A DNA stretch of 64,000 nucleotides from NCBI RefSeq assembly GCF_008806595.1, contig NZ_VZRB01000007.1:124001-188000 (forward strand), in the 5' to 3' direction. Under the pieces are notes generated by a model. It saw only the letters and a list, made by a program, of their open reading frames with translations, was not told the origin of the DNA and searched no databases. Position numbers and translations under genes: made by a program. This DNA is from Streptomyces luteolifulvus (GTDB lineage Bacteria > Actinomycetota > Actinomycetes > Streptomycetales > Streptomycetaceae). Shown here piece by piece: positions 24,850-33,940 of the stretch (positions are counted from its first letter, which is position 1; each line of letters opens with the position of its first letter).

Positions 24850-25965
24850 CTAGGCCCGCGGATAGCGCGCGAGCCACCCCGGGGACGCTCCCGCCGGGCC
24901 GTGCAGGGCGGGGCCCTGGGTCATCTCCATCGCGAAGTCGTCCGCCAGTTCCAGCAGCGTGGGACGGCCCTCCAGTTCGGCCAGCCAGGCCGGCGGGAGG
25001 GCGGTCTCGCCGTGCAGGGCGCCGAGGAGGCCGCCGGTCAGCGCGCCGGTGGCGGCGGAGGGGCCGGCGTGGTTCACGGCGAGGCGCAGGCCGTGCCGTA
25101 CGTCCTCGCCCACGAGCGCGCAGTAGACGGCGGCGGCCAGCACCCCCTCCGCCGTACCGGCCGCGACGAGCTCCTCGACGCGGGCCGGTGTGGGCATCCC
25201 TTGCCGCACCGCACCGAGCGCGTACTGGAGGGCGTCCGACACGGGCTGGTGCCCGGGGCGGACGGCGAGCAGGGCGAGCCCCCGCTGCACGGCCCCGTCG
25301 AGACTGTCGCCGCAGGCCAGCCCGTGCACGATCACGGCGTACACGCCCGCCGTGAGGGCGGCGGCGGGATGCCCGTGCGTCTGGACGGCGCACTCCACGG
25401 CGAGCTGGGCGACAAGCTGCGGCTCCCAGCCGACGAGCAGCCCGAAGGGTGCGGAACGGGCGGCGGCCTCGGGCCCCGGCTCACCGGGGTTCTTCGGCGC
25501 CTCCAGGGTCCCCATCGTCTCGTCGCCGAGCCCGAGCAGCAGGGCGCGCGCGGGATCGCGCCGCGCGTACAGCCACTCCTCCCGGGCGAGCCAGCCGTCC
25601 TCCTTGCGGCGCTCGTCGGGCCCCCAGTCGCGCTGGGTGGCGGCCCAGCGCAGATACGCCCGGTGCAGATCGGTCGGCGGATGCCAGGCGCCGGTGTCGC
25701 GGCGCACCTGGGCGCGTATCAGCCCGTCCACGGTGAAGAGGGTGAGCTGGGTGAGATGCGTGACGGCGCCGCGCCGGCCGTAGGCGGGGGCGAGATCGAC
25801 GAGACCTTCGGCGCCGTACCCTTCCCGGATCTCGTCCAGGGAGAGCCCGGCGAGGGGGGCGCCCAGCGCATCGCCGACGGCCACACCGAGCAACGTCCCC
25901 CGCACCCGGCTGCGGAAGTCCTGCTGCTCGGTGCGCCCCCAGACGGCATTGCCCGTCCCGTTCAT
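24850..25965 (-). CDS. ADP-ribosylglycohydrolase-fold protein lacking metal-ligand motifs
   Basis: 371 residues from ATG 25965, preceded by GGAAGGAGG. The opening RGTLLGVAVGDALGAPLAGL and the C-terminal NHAGPSAATGALTGGLLGALHG define the DraG/ARH fold, which removes ADP-ribose from proteins with two Mg ions. The two acidic motifs are altered: canonical TDDTxxTL reads THLTQLTL, and canonical GDSDTxG reads GPSAATG. The Asp residues that bind metal are thus missing in both, so it may be an inactive binder or use another chemistry. The rest of the protein is intact in length. It is convergent with the SDR (32-bp gap). Confidence 0.88.
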   Translation of the reverse strand: MNGTGNAVWGRTEQQDFRSRVRGTLLGVAVGDALGAPLAGLSLDEIREGYGAEGLVDLAPAYGRRGAVTHLTQLTLFTVDGLIRAQVRRDTGAWHPPTDLHRAYLRWAATQRDWGPDERRKEDGWLAREEWLYARRDPARALLLGLGDETMGTLEAPKNPGEPGPEAAARSAPFGLLVGWEPQLVAQLAVECAVQTHGHPAAALTAGVYAVIVHGLACGDSLDGAVQRGLALLAVRPGHQPVSDALQYALGAVRQGMPTPARVEELVAAGTAEGVLAAAVYCALVGEDVRHGLRLAVNHAGPSAATGALTGGLLGALHGETALPPAWLAELEGRPTLLELADDFAMEMTQGPALHGPAGASPGWLARYPRA

Positions 25966-26161
25966 CTCGCCCTCCTTCCGCCTACCGCGCGGTACCAGTC
26001 CAGTCCAGCACTGTAATCGACCGGGAATGGCGCGCCAGGGCACACAAAGATAAGCAGAAGGCCACTAAACGGTCATGTGCGAACAGTCCGGACCTCACGC
26101 TCCACACGCTGGCCGAATGTGAGCGGGCTGCGGTGGGCCGCGCGGGGGAAGGGATCTTGTC

Positions 26162-26710
26162 ATGACCACCCCTACCCCACGCACCGCCTTCCCTCTCACC
26201 GCCGCCCTCCTCACCGCCACCGTCGCCCTCTACACCGTCCTCGTCGCCTTCGGGAACATCACGGACTTCGGGACCAATCAGCAGTTCGTGCGGCATGTTC
26301 TGGCCATGGACACGACGTTCAAGGACGACGATCTGATGTGGCGGGCGATAACCGACAAGGGAGTTCAGGACGCTGCCTATGTCGCCATCATCGTCTGGGA
26401 GACCCTTGCGGCCCTCGTCCTCCTCTACGGGACCTGGCTCTGGATCCGCCGCGACCGTCTACGAGCCCGCCGCATGTCCACGTACGGTCTGCTGATGCTC
26501 ATGCTGCTGTTCGGCGCCGGGTTCATCGCGATCGGCGGGGAGTGGTTCGCGATGTGGCAGTCGGAGGACTGGAACGGGCTGGACGCGGCGATGCGGGTGT
26601 TTCTGCTCAGCGGAGTGGTGCTCCTGGTCGTCAACGCCCCTCTGACACAGCCGGACCCGACGCACCCGGACCCGACGCACCCGGACGCGCCGGCTAGTCC
26701 ACGACCCTGA
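26162..26710 (+). CDS. DUF2165 family small integral membrane protein
   Basis: 182 residues with four hydrophobic helices. FGNITDFGTNQQFVRHVLAMDTTF, the DAAYVAIIVWETLAALVLLYG helix and GFIAIGGEWFAMWQSEDWNG are typical of DUF2165. Function is unknown. The C-terminus ends in a short repeat PDPTHPDPTHPDAP. The last 17 bp overlap, tail to tail, the end of the YkuD-like gene on the other strand. Confidence 0.88.
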   Translation: MTTPTPRTAFPLTAALLTATVALYTVLVAFGNITDFGTNQQFVRHVLAMDTTFKDDDLMWRAITDKGVQDAAYVAIIVWETLAALVLLYGTWLWIRRDRLRARRMSTYGLLMLMLLFGAGFIAIGGEWFAMWQSEDWNGLDAAMRVFLLSGVVLLVVNAPLTQPDPTHPDPTHPDAPASPRP

Positions 26711-27275
26711 CCTTCGTTCCCGTCGACCCGAACGTCCACAGCGCCGACCCGTCGGCCACCCGCATACGGATTCCGCCCGTCCGGGTCTCCGACGCAGGGG
26801 GCGGTGAGGAGCCGTCGAGGGCGTTGGAGAAGGCGAAGTTGACGCCCGCCTTGGCGCCGAAGTACACGATGTGTTCGATCTTCACGCCGTCGGAGCCGGT
26901 CGTGGCGTCGCGGCGGAGGGAGACCGTGTAGGTGCCGGGGTCGGGGCTGACCGTGCCCGGCCACACCGCGAAGGTGCTGCGGGACGCGTCGCTCGCGTCG
27001 ACCAGCCACACCCGCTTCTGGCCGAGGGAATAGACGATGCGCCGCCCGGTCCCGGAGTCCGCGGGAACGGCCGCCGGAGCGGCCGTCGGCGCGGGCTTCC
27101 CGGGCCCCGGATGCGCACCCTTCGACGCCGAGGCGCTGGGGCGGGTGGCCGAGGCCGTGGCGGTGGGGTGCGATCCCCGGTCCGCCTGCACGGCCAGGAC
27201 GGCGACGGCCACGATCGCCCCCGCCGTCAGGCCGGACACCCAGGCCCACGAGGGAAGTCGGGCAGGCACGGGCAC
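26694..27275 (-). CDS. membrane-anchored YkuD/L,D-transpeptidase-like protein without catalytic Cys
   Basis: 193 residues. An N-terminal helix (WVSGLTAGAIVAVAVLAV) anchors the protein; a Ser/Ala/Pro linker (residues 35-75) follows. The rest looks like a YkuD domain: GRRIVYSLGQKRVWLVDAS, FAVWPGTVSPDPGTYTVSLRR, VYFGAKAGVNFAFSN and the closing TGGIRMRVADGSALWTFGSTGTKVRVVD. In active L,D-transpeptidases the last motif is S/T-x-GC-I/V-R-M; here the Cys is Gly, and the preceding HG is also absent. A non-catalytic wall-binding or scaffold function is likely. This assignment comes from motif resemblance, not a search. Confidence 0.7.
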   Translation of the reverse strand: MPVPARLPSWAWVSGLTAGAIVAVAVLAVQADRGSHPTATASATRPSASASKGAHPGPGKPAPTAAPAAVPADSGTGRRIVYSLGQKRVWLVDASDASRSTFAVWPGTVSPDPGTYTVSLRRDATTGSDGVKIEHIVYFGAKAGVNFAFSNALDGSSPPPASETRTGGIRMRVADGSALWTFGSTGTKVRVVD

Positions 27276-27300
27276 GCATCTCCTCAGCTACGGTCCCCTC

Positions 27301-27341
27301 CAGACAGGGGTCCGATCATCGTACTGCGAGCTCCCTGTCTG
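27301..27341 (-). terminator. hairpin after fbiC
   Basis: CAGACAGGG (27301-27309) pairs with CCCTGTCTG (27333-27341), 12 bp beyond the fbiC stop codon. Confidence 0.55.
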
Positions 27342-27352
27342 TCAGTGGTCTG

Positions 27353-29938
27353 TCAGTCCAGCACCGGCAGCAGCTCCGGAAGATGCCCGTCGGACACCGC
27401 CGCCGCCCGCTGCCGTTCCTCCGGCACCTCCCCGTACAGCGTCGTACGCGGACGCGCCGGGCGACCCGCCGCCTCCGCCACCGCGATCAGCTCCTTGACG
27501 GACTTGTACGAGCCGTAGGAGGAGCCCGCCATGCGGGAGATCGTCTCCTCCATCAGCGTGCCGCCCAGGTCGTTGGCGCCCGAGCGCAGCATCTCCGCCG
27601 CGCCCTCCGTGCCCAGCTTCACCCAGCTGGTCTGGATGTTCGGGATCCACGGGTGCAGCAGCAGCCTCGCCATCGCCGTCACCGCCCGGTTGTCGCGGGT
27701 CGTCGGGCCCGGGCGCGCGATCCCCGCCAGGTACACGGGCGCGTTGGTGTGGATGAAGGGCAACGTCACGAACTCCGTGAAGCCGCCCGTCCGTTGCTGG
27801 ATCGTGGCCAGGGTCCGCAGATGGCCGAGCCAGTGGCGGGGCTGGTCCACATGGCCGTACATCATCGTCGAGCTCGACCGGATGCCCAGTTCGTGTGCCG
27901 TCGTGACGACCTCGATCCAGGTCGCCGTCGGCAGCTTGCCCTTGGTCAGCACCCAGCGGACCTCGTCGTCGAGGATCTCCGCCGCCGTGCCGGGGATGGA
28001 GTCCAGCCCGGCCTCCTTCGCGGCGGTCAGCCACTCGCGGATCGAAAGTCCGGTCCTCGTCGCGCCGTTGACGACCTCCATCGGGGAGAAGGCGTGCACA
28101 TGCATCCCGGGGACACGGGACTTCACCGCCTTCGCAAGGTCGAAGTACGCCGTGCCCGGCAGGTCCGGGTGGATGCCGCCCTGCATGCAGACCTCCACCG
28201 CGCCCACGTCCCAGGCCTGCTGCGCCCGGTCCGCGACCTGCTCCAGCGACAGGGTGTACGCGTCGGCGTCCGTGCGGCGCTGCGCGAAGGCGCAGAAGCG
28301 GCAGCCCGTGTAGCAGACGTTGGTGAAGTTGATGTTGCGCGTGACGATGTACGTGACGTCCTCGCCGACCGCCGACCGGCGCACGTCGTCCGCCACCGCG
28401 CACAGCGCGTCCAGCGCGGCGCCGTCCGCGTGCAGCAGCGCCAGCGCCTCGGCGTCGGTCAGCTTCGTCGGGTCGTCGGCCGCGGTGCGCAGCGCCTCGC
28501 GCACATCGGTGTCGATACGCTCCGGCACCATGCCGGGCGCGGCCGCCTCACGCAGGGCACCCCAGTCGCCGTACACCTCGTCGAAGTCGTCGCGGCGGTC
28601 GGACGTACGGCCCTCGGTGTCGACCGTCACATGCAGATCGGTACGGCCGGACGCCGTGAACGCCTCCTCCGGCTCCTGCCACGGCAGCCCGGCCGGAAGG
28701 ACCTCGGCACGCGCCAGTCCCGTCTCCGGGTCCGCGAGCGCCCGGACGTGCGGACGCAGCCGCGGGTCCAGCCAGGGCTCGCCGCGCTGGACGAACTCCG
28801 GGTACACGCACAGCCGTTCGCGCAGTGCGAACCCGGCCGCGGCGGACTCGGAGGCGAGCAGGTCGATCTGCGGCCAGGGGCGCTCCGGGTTCACATGGTC
28901 GATGGTCAGCGGCGAGACCCCGCCCCAGTCGTCGATCCCGGCGCCGATCAGCCGCACGTACTCGCTGTCGACGAGGTTCGGCGGCGCCTGGAGACAGGCG
29001 GCGGGCCCCATGATGTGCCGGGCCACCGCCACCGTCGCGACCAGTTCGTCGAGTTCCGCGTCCGGCATGCCGCGCATGGCCGTGTCCGGCTTGGCGCGGA
29101 AGTTCTGGATGATCAGTTCCTGGATGCCGTGGTACGACCGGGAGACGCGGCGCAGCGCGAACAGCGACTCGGCGCGCTCCTCGTACGTCTCGCCGATCCC
29201 GATCAGGATGCCGGAGGTGAAGGGCACGGAGGAGCGGCCGGCGTCCTCGAGGACGCGCAGCCGCAGGGCGGGCTCCTTGTCCGGGGAGCCGTGGTGCGGG
29301 CCGCCGGGCTCGGACCACAGACGGGTCGCGGTGGTCTCCAGCATCATGCCCATGGACGGGGCGACGGGCTTCAGACGCTGGAAGTCCGTCCAGGTCATGA
29401 CCCCGGGGTTGAGGTGGGGCAGCAGCCCCGTCTCCTCCAGGATGCGGATCGAGATCGCCCGGACGTAGGCGATGGTGTCGTCGTAGCCGTGCGCGTCGAG
29501 CCATTCGCGCGCCTCGGGCCAGCGGTCCTCCGGCTTGTCGCCGAGGGTGATGAGGGCTTCCTTGCAGCCGAGGGCGGCGCCGCGGCGGGCCACGTCGAGC
29601 ACCTCGTCGGGCGACATGAACATCCCGTGCCCGGCCCGGCGCAGCTTGCCGGGGACGGTGACGAAGGTGCAGTAGTGGCACTTGTCCCGGCACAGCCGGG
29701 TGAGGGGGATGAAGACGCTCTTCGAGTACGTGATGACCCCGGGGCGGCCGGCCGCTTCGAGGCCCGCGTCCCGCACCCGGGCGGCGGACGCGGCGAGGTC
29801 CTGAAGTGCCTCGCCGCGTGCCTGAAGGAGCACCGCCGCCTCGGCGACGTCGAGGGCGACGCCGTCCCGGGCGCGTTTGAGGGCGCGACGCATGGAGTTC
29901 TCGGTCGGGCCGGTTCCGGAGGTCGCGGAAGTCGTCAT
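27353..29938 (-). CDS. fbiC: bifunctional FO synthase CofGH (FbiC)
   Basis: 861 residues, the fused CofG-CofH arrangement of actinomycetes. It makes 7,8-didemethyl-8-hydroxy-5-deazariboflavin (FO), the chromophore of F420, from tyrosine and a pyrimidine precursor. Each half is a radical SAM enzyme: CofG has CRDKCHYC (Cys83, 87, 90) and CofH has CYTGCRFC at about residue 540. Other conserved stretches are [14 protein letters not shown] and [12 protein letters not shown]. Several deazaflavin-type enzymes in this window (LLM at 30008; Ddn-like at 33531 and 55221) would need F420. It is monocistronic with a hairpin behind it. Confidence 0.97.
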   Translation of the reverse strand: MTTSATSGTGPTENSMRRALKRARDGVALDVAEAAVLLQARGEALQDLAASAARVRDAGLEAAGRPGVITYSKSVFIPLTRLCRDKCHYCTFVTVPGKLRRAGHGMFMSPDEVLDVARRGAALGCKEALITLGDKPEDRWPEAREWLDAHGYDDTIAYVRAISIRILEETGLLPHLNPGVMTWTDFQRLKPVAPSMGMMLETTATRLWSEPGGPHHGSPDKEPALRLRVLEDAGRSSVPFTSGILIGIGETYEERAESLFALRRVSRSYHGIQELIIQNFRAKPDTAMRGMPDAELDELVATVAVARHIMGPAACLQAPPNLVDSEYVRLIGAGIDDWGGVSPLTIDHVNPERPWPQIDLLASESAAAGFALRERLCVYPEFVQRGEPWLDPRLRPHVRALADPETGLARAEVLPAGLPWQEPEEAFTASGRTDLHVTVDTEGRTSDRRDDFDEVYGDWGALREAAAPGMVPERIDTDVREALRTAADDPTKLTDAEALALLHADGAALDALCAVADDVRRSAVGEDVTYIVTRNINFTNVCYTGCRFCAFAQRRTDADAYTLSLEQVADRAQQAWDVGAVEVCMQGGIHPDLPGTAYFDLAKAVKSRVPGMHVHAFSPMEVVNGATRTGLSIREWLTAAKEAGLDSIPGTAAEILDDEVRWVLTKGKLPTATWIEVVTTAHELGIRSSSTMMYGHVDQPRHWLGHLRTLATIQQRTGGFTEFVTLPFIHTNAPVYLAGIARPGPTTRDNRAVTAMARLLLHPWIPNIQTSWVKLGTEGAAEMLRSGANDLGGTLMEETISRMAGSSYGSYKSVKELIAVAEAAGRPARPRTTLYGEVPEERQRAAAVSDGHLPELLPVLD

Positions 29939-30007
29939 TGTTCGAGCATACGAGCGGGGTGATCAGGGAAGACAGGCGCTGCCCGATTCGCCCCCGGGCG
30001 GCGGTCG

Positions 30008-30883
30008 TTACACGGTGTCACTGGAGTCGGCGGTTCCGGTCACGTACGTCGCGTACGCGTCCAGGAGCCGCAGCACCTCCGTCTCCCCGGCCGGGGGCAG
30101 CTGGACGACGGTCTCCTCGATGCCGAGGCCGGCGTAGTGGGCGAGCTTGCCAGGGCTCGGGTGGACGGCGTACGGGACGACCTGGAGGGCGCCCGGGTCG
30201 CGGCCCGCGTCGGCCCAGGCGGCGCGCAGCAGGGGCAGCGACTCCGACAGACCGCGCCCGCCGATCGGCAGCCATCCGTCGGCGTACTCGCAGATGTGCG
30301 CAAACAGCTTCGGCCCGGCCGCCCCGCCGACGAGCGTGCGCGGACCGACGACCGGACCGCGCGGCTTCTGCGTCGGCTTGGGGTGGGCGAAGCTGGCGCG
30401 CACGCTCGCGAACTCCCCCTCGTACGCGGCGGGTTCCTCCGCCCACAGGGCGCGCATCAGCCCCATCCGGTCCCGGACCAGCTCGCGCCGCGCAGGCCAC
30501 TCGACGCCGTGGTCGGCGGCTTCCTCCACGTTCCAGCCGAAGCCGACGCCGAGGGTGAAACGTCCGCCGGAGAGGTGGTCCAGGGTCGCGATCTGCTTGG
30601 CGAGGCCGATCGGATCGTGCTCGGTGACGAGCGTGACGCCGGTGCCGAGGCCGAGGCGCTCGGTGACGGCGGCGGCCTGGGCGAGCGCCACGAAGGGATC
30701 GAGGGTGCGGCCGTACTCGGGGGGCAGCTCGCCACCGGCCGGGTACGGGGTGGTGCGCTCGACCGGGATGTGGGTGTGCTCGGGCAGATAGAGCCCGGCG
30801 AAGCCACGCTGTTCCAGCTCACGGGCGAGCCGGACGGGGGTGATCGTCTCGTCGGTGAGGAAGATCGTCACGGAGATGCGCAT
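30008..30883 (-). CDS. LLM class F420-dependent oxidoreductase
   Basis: 291 residues from the ATG 30883 (MRISVTIFLTDETI); an upstream start would add 22 residues. Luciferase-like TIM barrel: LPEHTHIPVERTTPYPAGGELPPEYGRTLDPFVALA, GTGVTLVTEHDPIGLAKQIATLDHLSGGRFTLGVGFGWN, and GWLPIGG. This is the pattern of F420-dependent LLM enzymes of mycobacteria and streptomycetes. It lies 69 bp beyond fbiC on the same strand but is read before it; joint expression with the F420 synthase gene is possible. Substrate unknown. Confidence 0.9.
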   Translation of the reverse strand: MRISVTIFLTDETITPVRLARELEQRGFAGLYLPEHTHIPVERTTPYPAGGELPPEYGRTLDPFVALAQAAAVTERLGLGTGVTLVTEHDPIGLAKQIATLDHLSGGRFTLGVGFGWNVEEAADHGVEWPARRELVRDRMGLMRALWAEEPAAYEGEFASVRASFAHPKPTQKPRGPVVGPRTLVGGAAGPKLFAHICEYADGWLPIGGRGLSESLPLLRAAWADAGRDPGALQVVPYAVHPSPGKLAHYAGLGIEETVVQLPPAGETEVLRLLDAYATYVTGTADSSDTV

Positions 30884-31088
30884 GTCCCATCTGTACCGGG
30901 CGGGACCCCGGATGTCGATACCGACTGTTACCGACTGGTCAGCACTCATTCCGGAGACGACCGCTGCTCAGTCGAAAGCTGTCGATTCCCTTCCCTTGCA
31001 AGGCAGTTCACGCCTGAATACGAACGTTGCGCGCACCACCCCTGCACCACCCATGTCATGTCACTCACGACACCTTGGGAGCAGCAGC

Positions 31089-32600
31089 ATGTGCGAGGAG
31101 CATTCCGGGATCGGACGACGCGCCGTGTTCGTGACGGGAGCCGCCGCGGCGCTTACGTTGGGAAGCGTGAGCTTCGCGTCAGCGGCCGGCCGCAGCGAGG
31201 GCCGGGAGACGAGGACGGTACGGGGCACGCTGCCCACCGGCTCCCCCGACTTCGTCTACGTCCCCGTCGAAGTCCCCTCCGGCGTACACGAGATCAAGGT
31301 CGCGTACACCTACGACAGGCCGCCCGTGCCGGCCGGCACGGCGGGCAACGCCCTCGACATCGGCATCTTCGACGAGCGCGGCACCGAGCTGGGCGGCCAG
31401 GGCTTCCGGGGCTGGTCGGGCGGGGCCCGCACGGAGTTCTTCCTGCGCGCGGACGACGCGACACCGGGATACCTCCCCGGGCCGGTCCGGGAAGGCACCT
31501 GGCACATCGCGCTCGGCCCGTACACGGTCGCTCCGCAGGGCCTGTCGTACGAGATCACCATCACGCTGGCCTACGGCGAGCAGGGCGACGCGGTCGAGCC
31601 GGAGTACCCGCCCGCCCGTGCCAAGGGGCGGGGCCGGGCCTGGTACCGGGGCGACTGCCATCTGCACTCCTGGTACTCGGACGGCCGCCGCACCCCCGCC
31701 CAGATCGGGGCCCTCGCCCGGGCGGCGGGCCTGGACTTCATCAACACCTCGGAGCACAACACGCACGCCGCGCACGCGCACTGGGCGGACGTGGCCGGGG
31801 ACGACCTGCTGGTGATGCTGGGCGAGGAGGTCACGACCCGCAACGGCCATGTGCTGGCGCTGGGCACCGAGCCCGGCACGTTCGTCGACTGGCGCTACCG
31901 GGCCCGCGACAACCGCTTCGGCCGCTTCGCCCGCCGGATCCGCCGGGCCGGCGGCCTGGTCGTGCCCGCCCACCCGCACGCCACCTGCATCGGCTGCAAC
32001 TGGAAGTTCGGCTTCGGCGAGGCGGACGCGGTCGAGGTGTGGAACGGCCCCTACACCCCGGACGACGAGGTGGCGCTGCTGGACTGGGACGGGATGCTGG
32101 TGGCGTCCGTGCGGGAGGGCGGAGGGGACTGGATCCCGGCCATGGGCAACAGCGACGCGCACCGGGACCCCGACGTGGTCGGCCTGCCCCAGACGGTGGT
32201 CCTGGCCGACGACCTGACCCGGGAGGCCATCCAGGACGGGATCCGGGCGGGACGGTCGTACGTGGCCGAGTCGAGCAGGGTCTCCCTGTCGTTCAGGGCG
32301 AGCGGCGGCCGGGGCGAACACGCGGGCATCGGAGAACGTCTGAAGACCGATCGGGACACCCCGGTGACCGTCCGCCTGGAGGTGACGGGCGCCCCACGCT
32401 GCACGATCCGCTTCGTCACGGACCAGGGCGTGCTGTTCACCAGTGCCCCGCTGCCGGTCTCGGGCGAGGGCGCCGCCGAATGGCACACGACTCCCGCGTA
32501 CGCGGCCTACGTACGGGCGGAGCTACGGCACGAGACGGCGGCGGGGCCGCTGCCGGGGGCGTTGGCGGCGTTCACGAATCCGATCTTCCTGGGGCGTTGA
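31089..32600 (+). CDS. CehA/McbA-family PHP metallohydrolase with Tat signal
   Basis: 503 residues from the ATG 31089 (GGGAG upstream). GRRAVFVTGAAAALTLGSVSFASAA is a twin-arginine signal peptide. Residues about 30-165 form an N-terminal beta-domain; the PHP catalytic domain follows with metal motifs GDCHLHSWYSDG, NTSEHNTH, GEEVTTRNGH, HPHATC and GNSDAH. CehA (carbaryl hydrolase) and McbA are in this family, but most members are phosphoesterases of unknown substrate. A folded, metal-loaded, exported enzyme is predicted. It is divergent from the LLM gene. Confidence 0.9.
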   Translation: MCEEHSGIGRRAVFVTGAAAALTLGSVSFASAAGRSEGRETRTVRGTLPTGSPDFVYVPVEVPSGVHEIKVAYTYDRPPVPAGTAGNALDIGIFDERGTELGGQGFRGWSGGARTEFFLRADDATPGYLPGPVREGTWHIALGPYTVAPQGLSYEITITLAYGEQGDAVEPEYPPARAKGRGRAWYRGDCHLHSWYSDGRRTPAQIGALARAAGLDFINTSEHNTHAAHAHWADVAGDDLLVMLGEEVTTRNGHVLALGTEPGTFVDWRYRARDNRFGRFARRIRRAGGLVVPAHPHATCIGCNWKFGFGEADAVEVWNGPYTPDDEVALLDWDGMLVASVREGGGDWIPAMGNSDAHRDPDVVGLPQTVVLADDLTREAIQDGIRAGRSYVAESSRVSLSFRASGGRGEHAGIGERLKTDRDTPVTVRLEVTGAPRCTIRFVTDQGVLFTSAPLPVSGEGAAEWHTTPAYAAYVRAELRHETAAGPLPGALAAFTNPIFLGR

Positions 32601-32609
32601 GCACGGCCT

Positions 32610-33431
32610 TCACCCGGCTGCCGCCAGGTCCGCCACCACCGCCATGTGGTCCGACGGCCACACCCCGTCCACGGGGCCGTCGCCCGCGCGGCGGACCGTG
32701 CGGACGTGGCCGAGGCCGCGCGGGCCGGGTGGGCCGACGTGGATGTAGTCGACGCGTACGGCCGGGCTGAAGCCGGCCCCGACATACGGGTTCGCCGGGT
32801 CCCAGGTCGCGGACGGTGCCGCCCGGTCGGCGTACTCCCAGGCGTCGAAGAAGACCTGGCCGGGCACGGCCGGTGCGGTCTTGTAGCCGCCGAAGAGGCG
32901 GATCTCGTCGGAGTCCGGCCAGGCGTTGAAGTCGCCCGTGACGACCGGGGGGAAGCCGGTGCCGCCCCGGTGTGCGGCGACGAACTCCGCGAGGGCGGTG
33001 ACCTGTTGGCAGCGTACGGCCGAGGCGTCGGTGGCCGAGGTGAGATGCGTGGTGAAGAAGGGGACCTCGTGGGCGGGGGCGGCCAGCCGGGTGTACAGGG
33101 CCAGGCGTCCGTCGTCCAGTTCCTCGGGGGCAGGTAAGCGCAGTACGGCCCGGTCCACCACCGGCCACCGGCTCAGCACCGCGTTGCCGGCCTCGACGGA
33201 CGGGTCCCCGATCCGGCGCTGCCAGCGCTCGGACGCCGGGGAGGGGGCCCACGCCCAGTGCAGGCCGAGTTCGCCCGCCAGCCACTCGGCGAGGTTCTCG
33301 CCGTCGGCCGACCACACCTCCTGGAGGCCGACGACATCCGGCTCCAGCTCCCGCAGGACGGCCAGCACGGCCTTCTGCCGTTCGGCCCAGGGGCCGAACC
33401 GCCACCACAGATTCCAGCTCACGACGCGCAT
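32610..33431 (-). CDS. endonuclease/exonuclease/phosphatase (EEP) family protein
   Basis: 273 residues from the ATG 33431 (MRVVSWNLWWRF). EEP motifs: WNLWWRFGPW, DVVGLQEVW (catalytic Glu), TTHLTSATD, VVTGDFNAWPDSDEI, VDYIHVG and the closing WPSDHMAVVADL. The fold hydrolyses phosphodiesters in nucleic acids, lipids or small molecules with Mg. No signal peptide, so it is cytoplasmic. It is convergent with the PHP protein; the stop codons lie nine bases apart. Confidence 0.9.
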   Translation of the reverse strand: MRVVSWNLWWRFGPWAERQKAVLAVLRELEPDVVGLQEVWSADGENLAEWLAGELGLHWAWAPSPASERWQRRIGDPSVEAGNAVLSRWPVVDRAVLRLPAPEELDDGRLALYTRLAAPAHEVPFFTTHLTSATDASAVRCQQVTALAEFVAAHRGGTGFPPVVTGDFNAWPDSDEIRLFGGYKTAPAVPGQVFFDAWEYADRAAPSATWDPANPYVGAGFSPAVRVDYIHVGPPGPRGLGHVRTVRRAGDGPVDGVWPSDHMAVVADLAAAG

Positions 33432-33530
33432 CGCAGCCCCGCCCAGTGACTCGCCGCCAAGGTTGGGACCATTGAAGACCACCGTCACCGGCGCGGGGCC
33501 GGAGACGGGAGACAAGAGACGGGAGTCTCA

Positions 33531-33929
33531 GTGACCGCGCCGCGCCACTCCGAGTCCAAGTACCGGGCCGTCACGGCCGTCCAGCGCCGCCTCAACCCGG
33601 TGCTGCGCAGACTCCCCTTCCAGACCGTCCTGGAGACCACCGGCCGCTCCTCGGGCCTGCCCCGGCGGACCCCGGTGGGCGGCCGGCGGATCGGCGGGGC
33701 CTTCTGGCTGGTGTCCGAGTTTGGGGAGCGGTCGCAGTACGTGCGCAACATCAAGGCCGACCCGAGGGTCCGCGTACGCATCGGGGGCCGCTGGCACACC
33801 GGGACCGCTCATCTCCTGCCGGAGGACGACGCCGTCGCCCGTCTGCGGAGCCTGCCGCTGCTCAACAGTGCCGCGGTACGGGCGATAGGGTCCGGGCTGC
33901 TGACCGTGCGCGTGGATCTCGATGTCTGA
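33531..33929 (+). CDS. Ddn-like deazaflavin (F420)-dependent nitroreductase family protein
   Basis: 132 residues, GTG start with GGGAG six bases upstream. TVLETTGRSSGLPRRTPVGGRRIGGAFWLVSEFGERSQYVRNIKADPRVRVRIGGRWHTGTAHLLPEDD is the split-barrel pattern of the Ddn/F420-dependent quinone reductase group. These enzymes use reduced F420 and often protect against oxidative stress. Its partner FbiC is encoded 4 kb away. Substrate cannot be predicted. Confidence 0.88.
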   Translation: MTAPRHSESKYRAVTAVQRRLNPVLRRLPFQTVLETTGRSSGLPRRTPVGGRRIGGAFWLVSEFGERSQYVRNIKADPRVRVRIGGRWHTGTAHLLPEDDAVARLRSLPLLNSAAVRAIGSGLLTVRVDLDV

Positions 33930-33940
33930 GGCTCTGACCG

